In this document: positions 1 through 7,666 of the stretch, piece after piece
How the letters are laid out: every line of letters starts with the position of its first letter
How positions within the stretch are numbered: the first letter of the stretch is position 1
Assembly (NCBI RefSeq): GCF_030296615.1
Contig: NZ_AP027732.1
Span: 806,001 to 870,000, forward strand
Length of the DNA: 64,000 nt
From: Frondihabitans sucicola
GTDB taxonomy: Bacteria; Actinomycetota; Actinomycetes; Actinomycetales; Microbacteriaceae
Direction of reading: 5' to 3'
The notes under the pieces: generated by a model
The model's database searches: none
The model's input: only the letters and a program-made list of their open reading frames with translations
Told to the model about the DNA's origin: nothing
Translations under genes and position numbers: made by a program

Positions 1-22
1 GCATACGGGGGGAAGAATCTGA

Positions 23-574
23 ATGGCAAAGGGCGACGTAAATTCTTCTCTTTCTGGCTTCGCTGCCGACGCTTGGCTGCAACATCGCGAGACTCTCCTC
101 CGTGTCGCGTTTGCCACGCTTTACAGCGCAGGCCTTCAAGACGAGGTCGAGGATGTCGTCCTGGAGGTCGCTACTGCGTTACTGGAACACCCGCCTGCCG
201 ACGTCGTCAGCTGGGAGGCCTTCCTGGTCACCATGACGAAACGCCGGGCCATAGATCACATCCGTTCAAAACACGTCCGCAATCGGGAAGGTTCGGACTA
301 TGACCTGGAAAGCCAGGACGCGGAGAGCCATGAAATTGACGATCTGCTGGACGGGATCGACACCCGAAGCTATGTGAAGAAGGCCGAAGAAGTCCTGGAG
401 AGTCTTTCCCCACAAGAGCAGGCTATTGCCCGTGGATGCCTCTGGGAACAACGCCCGCAACAGGAGGTAGCGGACGAGCTCCGGATAACTCAGGCGCGCG
501 TCAGCCAAGTGCTAAGAAGTGCGCGAACGAAACTTCGAACAGCGATAGAAGATCAGGAGGGAGGCAAGGCATGA
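23..574 (+). CDS. Sigma-70 family (ECF-like) RNA polymerase sigma factor
   Basis: A 183-residue protein with the two-domain layout of small sigma factors. A region-2-like segment at about residues 40-85 includes WEAFLVTMTKRRAIDHIRSK, where promoter melting and -10 contacts occur in the family. A region-4 helix-turn-helix at about 125-175 includes LSPQEQAIARGCL and ARVSQVLRSARTKLR, which would contact the -35 element. No anti-sigma domain is attached. The stop overlaps the start of the next gene (ATGA at 571-574), so the pair is translationally coupled in a three-gene operon ending in an ImmA/IrrE protease. The arrangement suggests the sigma factor is the output of a protease-gated switch; that role is inferred, the family assignment is confident. 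Confidence 0.85.
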   Translation: MAKGDVNSSLSGFAADAWLQHRETLLRVAFATLYSAGLQDEVEDVVLEVATALLEHPPADVVSWEAFLVTMTKRRAIDHIRSKHVRNREGSDYDLESQDAESHEIDDLLDGIDTRSYVKKAEEVLESLSPQEQAIARGCLWEQRPQQEVADELRITQARVSQVLRSARTKLRTAIEDQEGGKA

Positions 575-1125
575 CGAATGCGGAGAACCACGACGCAACC
601 TTGGATGCGCTGCTTGCAGCTGCGGCCTACGTCCCACCGGCACTGGAAAATGATGCTGCGGCTCGACTTCTTGGCCTTGTTCCTGATTCCACTTCAGTTC
701 TCAATCCTGCTGCCCTAAAGCGAGCCCGGATGAAGTTGAATTTGACTACATCCGCCCTGGCTAACCACCTAACCGTCCGGGGCTGGCGTGTCACTACTGC
801 CGAAGTTTTTCAATGGGAAACCCGCAAAGGAACGCACTTAGCACCTGCACTGATCGCCACGATCGCGGATGAGTTGGAGCTAGCAGAAACTGATCTCGTC
901 ACTAGCACCGTGAATGACAGCTTCAGAGCATTGCGAGACGACAGCCGCTTCAAAGAGCTCGTCGAAAGGTGGGCACGCTTGAAACATATTTCCAGGCTCG
1001 CTGCCGCGGCGAGCCTTGAAAGTAGATCCTTGCAAGCGGTCCATCGAGGCGGTCCGCCCGAAGTGGAACTGCAACTGGCCGTCATCACGGCGTTTGTTGA
1101 AGAAGTCGAGAATCGAGAATCCTAG
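571..1125 (+). CDS. XRE-like helix-turn-helix protein, putative partner or repressor of the sigma factor
   Basis: 184 residues. The ATG at 571 is chosen because it overlaps the sigma stop and follows a strong aggaggg ribosome site at about 555; a longer reading from 436 would run through the sigma gene. Residues about 48-105 read as an XRE-type helix-turn-helix (LKRARMKLNL, then a helix pair around TTAEVFQWETRKG). The rest is helical with no recognised domain. An XRE regulator beside an ImmA/IrrE protease is a known pairing (ImmR/ImmA, DdrO/IrrE) in which the protease cleaves the regulator. Here a sigma factor joins the pair, so this protein may repress the operon or restrain the sigma factor. 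Function inferred from context. Confidence 0.7.
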   Translation: MTNAENHDATLDALLAAAAYVPPALENDAAARLLGLVPDSTSVLNPAALKRARMKLNLTTSALANHLTVRGWRVTTAEVFQWETRKGTHLAPALIATIADELELAETDLVTSTVNDSFRALRDDSRFKELVERWARLKHISRLAAAASLESRSLQAVHRGGPPEVELQLAVITAFVEEVENRES

Positions 1126-2132
1126 TGACTTTGGAACGCTGGACTACCCGGGCGATTGACCAACTGAGTGGCCCAACTCGGGAGGCTTTTGTTCTGGACC
1201 CCATTGAAACCATCAGGTCGATGGGGATATCTGTCCGGGCTGTCGATTCACTTGCGGAGTCGCGTCAGGATGGCGGGATGTGCGACGGCGTTTCGTATCT
1301 CAGCGATGGTGTTGTTCTCTACGCGCCAACTGACGGCAGCCGGCGCGAGAATTTCACCGTTGCTCATGAACTCGGGCATTGGCTGGTCGAACATGATGAC
1401 GCAATCTTGGATTGGGTCGCCAACCGTGACGAATCGAGCGTGGCCCTGGAGACGCTCTGCGACCGCATCGCACAACGGCTGCTACTCCCGGACGACTTGA
1501 TCGATTCCATCGTTTCGAACCCTGTTCGAGCTCAAAACATCCTTGATCTTTACGCAGGATCGGCGGCGAGTCGTCCCGCAGCAGCAATTGCTGTCGCGTC
1601 CCGCTTGAAAGGACTCGGCGCGATCGTCATCATCGACCGGCCGAGCCGTTCCATCACGAGCTCGAGCGTCGTCCCAGATCCCGAGCTCGGATGGCCAAAG
1701 ATCTACCCGTGGCGCGGGCAACAAGTCGACGCCGCGCACACCTTGGTCCACATGAACTCTGGCGACTCCCTCACTCGACGTTCTTTCTGGCGCTCCAGCT
1801 GGGACAAACGGGAGGATTTCTACATCGACGCTGTCGCCGACGACCGTCGTATCTATGCAGTCCTAGCCGATGCTGACCTCTGGAAAGTTGAACCGATGCC
1901 GGTCCTCACAGACCGAGCATGGGACACCCGTCTCGAAGGAAGTGTCTTCTGCTGCGGAATGCAGCGAGCGGTTCGGGGCTATCCATGCTCTAAGTGCCAG
2001 CAGTATTTCTGCCCCAAGTGCGGCAACTGTAGATGCACTCGTGAGCGCGCGGACGAAGAGCTCTGCATCACGTGCAACACCCTGACGCGCTCCCATCTAC
2101 TCGTGAATGGTCAATGCGAGATGTGCGCCTAA
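1125..2132 (+). CDS. ImmA/IrrE family metallopeptidase with cysteine-rich C-terminal tail
   Basis: 335 residues from a GTG that overlaps the preceding stop (TAGTG). The zinc-peptidase helix HELGH is at residues 81-85, with a downstream acidic segment (ALETLCDRIAQRLLLP, about 107-122) that supplies the third ligand in family M78. Such proteases cleave XRE-type repressors (ImmA on ImmR, IrrE on DdrO). Unusually, the last 60 residues (about 275-334) carry twelve cysteines in CxxC-like pairs, suggesting one or more zinc ribbons or a redox or metal sensor. Third gene of the sigma-XRE-protease operon; no terminator is visible before the small genes that follow. Protease call firm; the sensor role of the tail is inference. 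Confidence 0.85.
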   Translation: MTLERWTTRAIDQLSGPTREAFVLDPIETIRSMGISVRAVDSLAESRQDGGMCDGVSYLSDGVVLYAPTDGSRRENFTVAHELGHWLVEHDDAILDWVANRDESSVALETLCDRIAQRLLLPDDLIDSIVSNPVRAQNILDLYAGSAASRPAAAIAVASRLKGLGAIVIIDRPSRSITSSSVVPDPELGWPKIYPWRGQQVDAAHTLVHMNSGDSLTRRSFWRSSWDKREDFYIDAVADDRRIYAVLADADLWKVEPMPVLTDRAWDTRLEGSVFCCGMQRAVRGYPCSKCQQYFCPKCGNCRCTRERADEELCITCNTLTRSHLLVNGQCEMCA

Positions 2133-2225
2133 TCCGGCGCTTATAACTTCGCGGGCCACTCCGACTACTCGGTGAGGGGCCGCAGAAGCGGGACACCTGC
2201 CCTCGGGAACGAGGTGAGACAGCAC

Positions 2226-2381
2226 ATGGCCAAAAATACCGGTCACAACCACCGCGCCGGCGCCGTAAAGGCCCGAAGCGAATTCAAGTCTGGCAAGACG
2301 TGGTTCAAGCGCAACACCACGACGGGCCAGATCATGAACGGCAGCCCGACACAGCACAAGGGCGTCCGCAACGAAAAATAG
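2226..2381 (+). CDS. Small conserved basic protein of unknown function
   Basis: 51 residues from ATG 2226, preceded by a gaggtgag ribosome site at about 2211. An in-frame start at 2172 lacks one. The protein starts MAKNTGHNHRAGAV, is rich in Lys, Arg, Asn and Gly, and contains the repeated-looking TTTGQIMNG / QHKGVRNEK pattern that I recognise from short hypothetical proteins in many actinobacteria. No membrane segment or cysteine. It lies about 90 bases downstream of the protease gene, so it could be co-transcribed with it. Function unknown. Confidence 0.6.
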   Translation: MAKNTGHNHRAGAVKARSEFKSGKTWFKRNTTTGQIMNGSPTQHKGVRNEK

Positions 2382-2475
2382 GCGCCCCGCCAGGGCCGGT
2401 GGGGCGACCCCTCGCGCCGCCCCACCGGCCTACCCCTCCGCACATTCCAAGCCCCTACCTAGGACGGATTTCTAA

Positions 2476-2799
2476 GTGAGCACCTTCTTGTTCAATCTGC
2501 ACGGTCACCACGTGGCGTTCCGCCGAACTCAGGAGGACAAGTTCCTGTTCGACAAGCACGGCCACTGGCTCGGCTGGTTCCCCTGGGGCGACAACGACGC
2601 TGTCGACAAAACAGGAAAGTACTTAGGAACCGTCGTCGGGAACCGCCTCCTCCGCCGCACCTTCCAGCCCTATCGCGGATATCCCGGATACCCGGGCTAC
2701 CCCGGATACGCGGGCTACCCCGGATACCCCGGCTTTGCCGGATACGCCGGGTACCAAGCAGGATTCACCGACGTCGACGCAGCTCAATTCCAGGACTGA
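2476..2799 (+). CDS. 4-fold beta-flower-like protein with GYPG-repeat tail
   Basis: 107 residues from GTG 2476. The first 60 residues contain four short beta-type repeats (FNLHGHHVAF, FLFDKHGHWLGWF, AVDKTGKYLGTV, NRLLRR), which resemble the 4-fold beta-flower domain family. Residues about 65-95 are an almost pure Gly-Tyr-Pro repeat (YPGYPGYPGYAGYPG), likely disordered or sticky, followed by a short acidic end. No signal peptide or membrane segment. It sits in a run of small genes downstream of the sigma/XRE/protease operon. Family call moderate; function unknown. Confidence 0.6.
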   Translation: MSTFLFNLHGHHVAFRRTQEDKFLFDKHGHWLGWFPWGDNDAVDKTGKYLGTVVGNRLLRRTFQPYRGYPGYPGYPGYAGYPGYPGFAGYAGYQAGFTDVDAAQFQD

Positions 2800-2866
2800 C
2801 TAGAGCCCAAGCTCACGATCAAGCTCGCCATCACCTAAGCCCCTTCAAACTGTCAGGAGACAGCAA

Positions 2867-2983
2867 ATGCCTTCCATCCCCACCCTCACGTGCCCCTACT
2901 GCCACCACACCTTCGTCGGCGTCCGCGCTGTTCAGCATGGCCTAATCCGTTGCGGCAACTGCGGTAAGACGATCCGCATCTAG
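2867..2983 (+). CDS. Tiny zinc-ribbon protein
   Basis: 38 residues from ATG 2867, with a caggaga ribosome site at 2853-2859. The protein has two CxxC pairs, CPYC near residue 9 and CGNC near residue 29, which is a minimal four-cysteine zinc ribbon. The final residues KTIRI resemble one half of a ribbon domain of larger regulators. It could be a stand-alone zinc-binding adaptor or a domain fragment. The reading frame, start, ribosome site and clean stop support a real gene; the function is unknown. Confidence 0.5.
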   Translation: MPSIPTLTCPYCHHTFVGVRAVQHGLIRCGNCGKTIRI

Positions 2984-3011
2984 TAGTTCGCGGATTACCA
3001 ATCACAAAGGA

Positions 3012-3045
3012 GTCTCATAAAACTATAGGTTTTTGAGGCGTCTCA
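3012..3045 (+). repeat. Candidate serine-recombinase crossover site, copy 1
   Basis: An AT-rich 34-base element with an imperfect dyad around a central TA (half-sites ctcataaaac and ggtttttgag) followed by gcgtctca. The half-sites resemble those of invertase/resolvase crossover sites such as hix (aaaacc..aaggtttttgat). A related copy in the same orientation lies at 6036-6069, on the other side of the UDG-LysR-TDT segment. A recombinase of the matching family is encoded at 8929-9510. Confidence 0.4.
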
Positions 3046-3216
3046 GCTCGCCTTGCGTCGTCTCATGAACCTGATCGTTCGGAGCGCTGTTTCTGGTGAC
3101 TCGATGGCAACCTCTTTCGGCGCTGGCCGCCTCACAGTGCCCGTTCGCCAAAGTTGGACTGTGAGTAGGTTCATGGGAATGATGATTGAGCCGTCCGCAG
3201 GACGGATGCGACCTGC

Positions 3217-3768
3217 ATGACGGTCCATTGCTTTGCGGGTCTGAATGAACTCCTGGGTCACTGGCGCCACCCTGGAGGTCGACCAGAACGGTTCGTCCCC
3301 GGATTCGATCCGCACTCGGGTGGCGATCGGTCGACGGTTTTGGTGCTGATGGAATCACCGGGACCGGCAACCATCGCCCAGGGGTCGCCCGCGATCAGCA
3401 GCGAAGACAACCCCGGCCCTACTGCGAAGGCATTCCGCGCGGCCCGCATCGAATCGGGCCTTGCGCGCGACCAGTACCTGCGCTGGAACGTGGTCCCATG
3501 GGCTCTTCATCGTTCCCCGACGGTCGGCGACCTGGAGGAGGCGCGGCCCGCTCTCGGTCAGCTTCTCGCCGCCCTCACGGAGGTTCGGGCGATTGTCACG
3601 TTCGGCACTCCCGCGCTGACGGGAGTGATGCGTCACTTCACCCTCTCTGACGACGTCCGCGTCGTGCCGGTCTTGGCGGCACCGCACCCGTCACCGGCGA
3701 ATGCCACCCGGTTTGCAGAGGAGCACCTTCGCGCCGTCACCGCGCTTCGGCACGCCGCCGCCGTGTGA
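3217..3768 (+). CDS. Uracil-DNA glycosylase superfamily protein
   Basis: 183 residues. The pattern fits the UDG fold superfamily: a beta strand ending in LVLMESPGP (motif-1-like loop, about 41-50), a following NPGPTAKAFR (about 65-74), WNVVPWALH (about 90-98), the strand VRAIVTFG, and a C-terminal histidine loop PHPSP (about 155-159) in the position of the leucine-loop HPS motif. Such proteins either excise uracil or bind nucleic acid. The usual catalytic residues are not clearly placed, so glycosylase activity is uncertain. It opens the 3-kb segment flanked by the two recombination-like sites. Confidence 0.65.
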   Translation: MTVHCFAGLNELLGHWRHPGGRPERFVPGFDPHSGGDRSTVLVLMESPGPATIAQGSPAISSEDNPGPTAKAFRAARIESGLARDQYLRWNVVPWALHRSPTVGDLEEARPALGQLLAALTEVRAIVTFGTPALTGVMRHFTLSDDVRVVPVLAAPHPSPANATRFAEEHLRAVTALRHAAAV

Positions 3769-3848
3769 CGGCCTCGCGCCTCGCTACGCTCGACCCATCC
3801 TCGTGACATAAGTTCCGCTTGTGACCGGCAGGGCAGAGGAAGGAGAAG

Positions 3849-4757
3849 GTGGTGCGCGACGAGATTCCTGATTTGGTGACACTGCAAATCCTTCAGGCGA
3901 TCGCTGAGACCGGGACGTTTCGGCGCGCAGCGGTGACCGTTGGGATGTCGCAGCAGGCCGTGTCTTCCCGGGTCCGCGCAGCAGAGGCGTCCCTTGGCTT
4001 CGCCCTCGTCGACCGAACGAGGAAAGGGTCCACCCTGACGACGCGAGGTCAGCTGATCACCGAATGGTCCGGTGACTACCTCGCGGCCGCGCACGCGCTT
4101 GCTCTCTCCGTGCGGACTCTTCGTCCCGAAGCCGCCCACGTCCTGACCGTCGCTGCGAGCCAGACAATCTCCGAACAGTTCGTGCCCGGTTGGATGAGCA
4201 CGTTCCGGCAACGCTCCGGCGGCGACGATCAGCTCCGGCTAACCTCGGGTAACAGTGCTTTTGTGATTGATCAGGTGCGAAGCGGGGCGGCGGCGGTCGG
4301 CCTCATCGAAACACCGGAGATTCCGGCGGATCTGGCCTCGGCCACGATCCGCGACGACGAGCTTGTCGTCGTCGTCGCCCCCTCGCACCCCTGGGCCCGC
4401 AGTAAGGGAAGTGTGACTGTGGAGGAACTCGCCGGTGAACCGCTGATCACGCGAGAGACCGGCTCCGGCACACGGCGAACCCTCGAAATCGCCCTTGCCG
4501 AGACCCAGCCCGGCCTCGTCCTCCACGAGCCGGCCGCGGTTCTGGCCACCACCAGCGCCATCCGGGCGGCTGTCGCCAGCGGGGTGGGGCCAGCAGTTCT
4601 CAGCACCTCCACCGTGCAGGACGATATCGCCCGCGGACTCCTCCTGCGCGTTCCCGTGGAAGGTTTGACCCTGTCGCGACCGTTTACCGCGCTCTGGCGC
4701 ACCGGGACACCGCTGCCTCCCGCCGCGGAGAGGTTCTTCACTCTTCTCCGTGAATAG
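3849..4757 (+). CDS. LysR family transcriptional regulator
   Basis: 302 residues, GTG start preceded by aggaaggagaagg. The N-terminal winged helix-turn-helix (about residues 8-66) carries the family pattern, including TLQILQAIAETGTFRRAA and MSQQAVSSRVRAAEASLG. The effector-binding domain follows, with the usual LTVAAS and VGLIETPEIPAD segments. It is followed 74 bases later on the same strand by a TDT-family exporter. A LysR gene beside a TDT transporter is a common arrangement, so it probably controls that transporter. Confidence 0.9.
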   Translation: MVRDEIPDLVTLQILQAIAETGTFRRAAVTVGMSQQAVSSRVRAAEASLGFALVDRTRKGSTLTTRGQLITEWSGDYLAAAHALALSVRTLRPEAAHVLTVAASQTISEQFVPGWMSTFRQRSGGDDQLRLTSGNSAFVIDQVRSGAAAVGLIETPEIPADLASATIRDDELVVVVAPSHPWARSKGSVTVEELAGEPLITRETGSGTRRTLEIALAETQPGLVLHEPAAVLATTSAIRAAVASGVGPAVLSTSTVQDDIARGLLLRVPVEGLTLSRPFTALWRTGTPLPPAAERFFTLLRE

Positions 4758-4831
4758 GTGACAAGGAACACTTGTCAGCTGACAGGCAGGTGGGCATAGC
4801 GAGCGTCACTGTCCGAGAGCACGCTTGTCTC

Positions 4832-5989
4832 ATGACCACCACCGCCAGCCGACCGGCCGCGCCTGCGCCTCAGAAGCAGGCGCGCCGCATTTTCCGGGAC
4901 CTCGAACATCCCCGTGAGATCGTGTCGAACCTCACTCCGAACTGGTTTGCCTCGATCATGGGCACCGGCATTGTCGCCAACGTCGCCGCGAGCCTGCCGC
5001 TGCAGTTCCCGGGCCTGCGAGTCTTCGGCACGGTTATCTGGGCTATCGCCAGCATCGGCCTCGTCGCCCTAACCTTCGCGACCGTCATGCACTGGGCCCT
5101 CTACCGGGAGACCGCAAAAAAGCACCACCTGAATCCCGTCATCTCGCACTTCTACGGGGCGCCCGCGATGGCGTTCCTTACTGTCGGCGCCGGCACCATC
5201 CTCCTCGGCAAAGACGTCATCGGTCTTCCCGCCGCAATCGGCATCGACTGGGTCCTCTGGTCCCTCGGTACAGCCATGGGGCTCGTCACCGCGATCGCGG
5301 TCCCGTTCCTGACCTTCACCCGCCACGACTCAAAGCCCGACAGTGCATTCGGCGGCTGGCTGATGCCCATCGTCCCGCCCATGGTCTCCGCCTCCACCGG
5401 CGCACTGCTACTGCCCTACACCCCGGCCGGGCAAGCCCGCGAGACGCTCTTCTGGTCCTGCTACGCCCTCTTCGGGCTCGCACTCGTCGCCTCCTTGATT
5501 GTCATCACCCTCATCTGGTCGCGGTTGACCCAGCACAAGGTTGGCGGGGCCGCCATGGTCCCCACCCTCTGGATCGTTCTCGGGCCGCTCGGTCAGTCGA
5601 TCACCGCCGTCAACCTGTTGGGCGGCAACGCCCACCTCGTCGTCGCCCCGGCACTTGCCACCATGCTCCTGACATTCGGACTGATCTACGGCATCCCCGT
5701 TCTCGGCTTCGCCCTCATTTGGACAGCCCTCGCCCTGATGATCACGATCCGTACCGCCCTCGAGAAACTACCGTTTTCCCTCACTTGGTGGTCGTTCACC
5801 TTTCCCGTCGGCACCTGTGTGACCGGCCTCTCGGGACTCGCCCTCCACACCGGCCTTGTGGCTCTTCAAGTCCTCGCGTGCATCTACTACGCAGGACTCC
5901 TCGCGGCCTGGATCACCGTCGCAATCCGCACCTTCCACGGCAGCGTCATCCGCGGCACACTCCTCGCACCACCACGCGCCACCGCCTAA
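4832..5989 (+). CDS. TDT family transporter (TehA/SLAC1-type)
   Basis: 385 residues from ATG 4832; an upstream in-frame start at 4772 would add a non-homologous leader. About ten hydrophobic segments are visible. The N-terminal LTPNWFASIMGTGIVAN pattern is typical of the tellurite-resistance/dicarboxylate transporter family (TehA, Mae1, SLAC1), whose members move C4-dicarboxylates, sulfite or anions across the inner membrane. The substrate cannot be told from sequence. It lies directly behind the LysR gene, its likely regulator, and ends about 50 bases before the second recombination-like site, so it looks like cargo of that segment. Confidence 0.85.
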   Translation: MTTTASRPAAPAPQKQARRIFRDLEHPREIVSNLTPNWFASIMGTGIVANVAASLPLQFPGLRVFGTVIWAIASIGLVALTFATVMHWALYRETAKKHHLNPVISHFYGAPAMAFLTVGAGTILLGKDVIGLPAAIGIDWVLWSLGTAMGLVTAIAVPFLTFTRHDSKPDSAFGGWLMPIVPPMVSASTGALLLPYTPAGQARETLFWSCYALFGLALVASLIVITLIWSRLTQHKVGGAAMVPTLWIVLGPLGQSITAVNLLGGNAHLVVAPALATMLLTFGLIYGIPVLGFALIWTALALMITIRTALEKLPFSLTWWSFTFPVGTCVTGLSGLALHTGLVALQVLACIYYAGLLAAWITVAIRTFHGSVIRGTLLAPPRATA

Positions 5990-6035
5990 CAGATGAAACA
6001 CCCGCTGGCCGGCGAGCGGCAACTGCGAACTCGCA

Positions 6036-6069
6036 GTCTCGGAAAACTAAAGGTTCGGAGACGTCTCAA
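6036..6069 (+). repeat. Candidate serine-recombinase crossover site, copy 2
   Basis: Shares about 26 of 34 positions with 3012-3045: gtctc, then aaaacta and aggtt, then cgtctca, with one base of length difference. It is in the same orientation, which for a resolvase would mean deletion of the 3 kb between. It lies just after the TDT transporter stop. The rest of the 5990-6219 gap shows no gene. Confidence 0.4.
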
Positions 6070-6219
6070 TCTGCCGGGTCAGCGGCCTCGGAAGCACTGA
6101 ATGCACGAGCCACGTGGCGTCTTGGAAAGTCGTTCCCGCCGCCGGGCTAGCTAAGTAGTCCTTTCAGGGTTTTCAAGACAAAGCCGCCATTCCCTAATAG
6201 CGACCGATTCTCTGAGACT

Positions 6220-6846
6220 TCATGCGTGAAACGTCGAACGATTCAGCTCAAGTGCTTTCTGCCACCTTCGGGCTTCGACCCTTGTCATGATCACCAGGAA
6301 GACCACCATTCCCGCAATGATGAGTGGCCAAGGCCACCCGAGGTACAACGATTCCGAGAACAGGAACAGAACGAACCCGACGAGAGAGGGCAGCACGGCT
6401 CGGTTATTGAGTCGGGAGTTCGCGATGAGATCCGGCACGATCTCGCGGGACCGTTTGGTTGGCGGGATGCGTCCACGAAGCTGCCGGGCCAGAGAGCGAC
6501 GCTCTTCGGGAAGCAGCGGCGAGAGAGGCCACTCTGCTCGTGGTGTCGGGATCTGCGACAGGAGGCGGCCACCCCGTCTTGCTCGGGCATAGCCCACACC
6601 GCTCACAACAAGCGCAGCGGCGAGGAGCACGAACTGGCAAACGGCAGCAATGCTTAAAGGCTCACCTAAGCGGGCTACGACAGCTAGTCCACCCAGGAGA
6701 ACAATCAGGATGACAAGAGCCAGCTGGTTTGAAATGCCCCGTACGCGGGGCCCATGATCCTTCAGCTCCTGGACGCGCCGAGAAGCCTCGGCCCACCGGC
6801 GATCCTCGTCGTCGGCCGTCGGCAGAGCATCGGAAATCGGACTCAT
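6220..6846 (-). CDS. Membrane protein of unknown function
   Basis: 208 residues with four predicted membrane segments in two hairpins: about 40-60 and 68-88, then about 150-168 and 172-192. A soluble, Arg-rich loop lies between the hairpins and the N-terminus is charged. ATG at 6846 is preceded by an AGGA site on the minus strand. The next upstream minus-strand gene (6892-7535) has a similar two-hairpin architecture, so the two may be distant paralogues. No family recognised. Confidence 0.6.
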   Translation of the reverse strand: MSPISDALPTADDEDRRWAEASRRVQELKDHGPRVRGISNQLALVILIVLLGGLAVVARLGEPLSIAAVCQFVLLAAALVVSGVGYARARRGGRLLSQIPTPRAEWPLSPLLPEERRSLARQLRGRIPPTKRSREIVPDLIANSRLNNRAVLPSLVGFVLFLFSESLYLGWPWPLIIAGMVVFLVIMTRVEARRWQKALELNRSTFHA

Positions 6847-6891
6847 GCTGCCGGTGATCCTACGTCTGCTCGCAGGACGCTCCCCGGACTC

Positions 6892-7535
6892 TCATTCGGT
6901 TTCGACTGAGTAGCGGTCGATGAAACGGCCCCCTCGGCGATAGAGCACGACCAGTTGGATGGCGACGACGACGAACATCAAGGACACCGCGAGCTCGAGG
7001 AGCTTGATGAGGAGATCGTTGGAGCCGACGGCGGTGGCGATGGCAAAGAGGACCAGCGCGGCATAGATGGGTGCGATGCCGAGGGTGGCTCGCCGGTTCT
7101 GGCGTGCGATCGCCACAACGATTCCGAGATGTGTCTGGTCGGGCTGCTCTTTGCCGCTGATCTGCCGGCGGACGCTTTTCTTCTCCTTCCGGTTGAGGGG
7201 CTCGCAACGGCCCGCCACCTCGTGATGTAGTGGCCGGTGCGTTTAGCCCAGATGAAACCTAGGATGCCGACGAGGAAGCCGAGGCCAAGAAAGACGAACT
7301 GGGCGATGAGCTGTTGGGTCTGCACGTCGGAGGACCCGGCGGTGTCGTGGCCGGATCCGTGCGGAATGAAGATGAGCGCGATGACGACGCCGACGATCCA
7401 GCTTCCGACGATGAGGGCAACCACCTGCAAAAACACCCGGGCTCGGCGCTTGTGAAGGCCGTCATCGGTCACGCCGTCCGCGAGTTTCGCGGCTGCAGCC
7501 CAGCGGGTGGCAGCATCGTTCTGGGTGGTGGTCAT
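6892..7535 (-). CDS. Membrane protein of unknown function, frameshifted in this sequence
   Basis: Two adjacent frames read as one protein. The N-terminal part starts at ATG 7535 (MTTTQNDAATRW) with two membrane segments and ends in GHYITRW. The C-terminal part, ending at 6892, has two more membrane segments. They join in frame if one C is added to the C4 run (plus strand G run 7197-7200), giving an ASPLNRKEKK junction of about 215 residues in total. The alternative is a separate protein from the GTG at 7218. The four-helix layout matches the neighbouring 6220-6846 protein. Function unknown. Confidence 0.55.
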
Positions 7536-7666
7536 GGGGGAACTCCGTCGTTCGGGTCAACAGGATTACTCGGAGCCTAACGACAGCCTGTCCTTGTGCC
7601 GAGGTTCAGTTTGGACCGGGAGCTCTACGGATGGCCCAGCCCGGCCCGTGTTGTCCGGCAGACCAG

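Noticed and set aside
2640-2780. The ggataccccggctac-type direct repeats as a possible CRISPR or VNTR
   Set aside because: They are in-frame codons of the GYPG tail of the 2476-2799 protein. No CRISPR array with regular spacers is present anywhere in the window.
3043-3315. 90-residue minus-strand frame overlapping the UDG-like gene start
   Set aside because: No ribosome site; the opposite-strand UDG frame carries the family motifs and explains the sequence.
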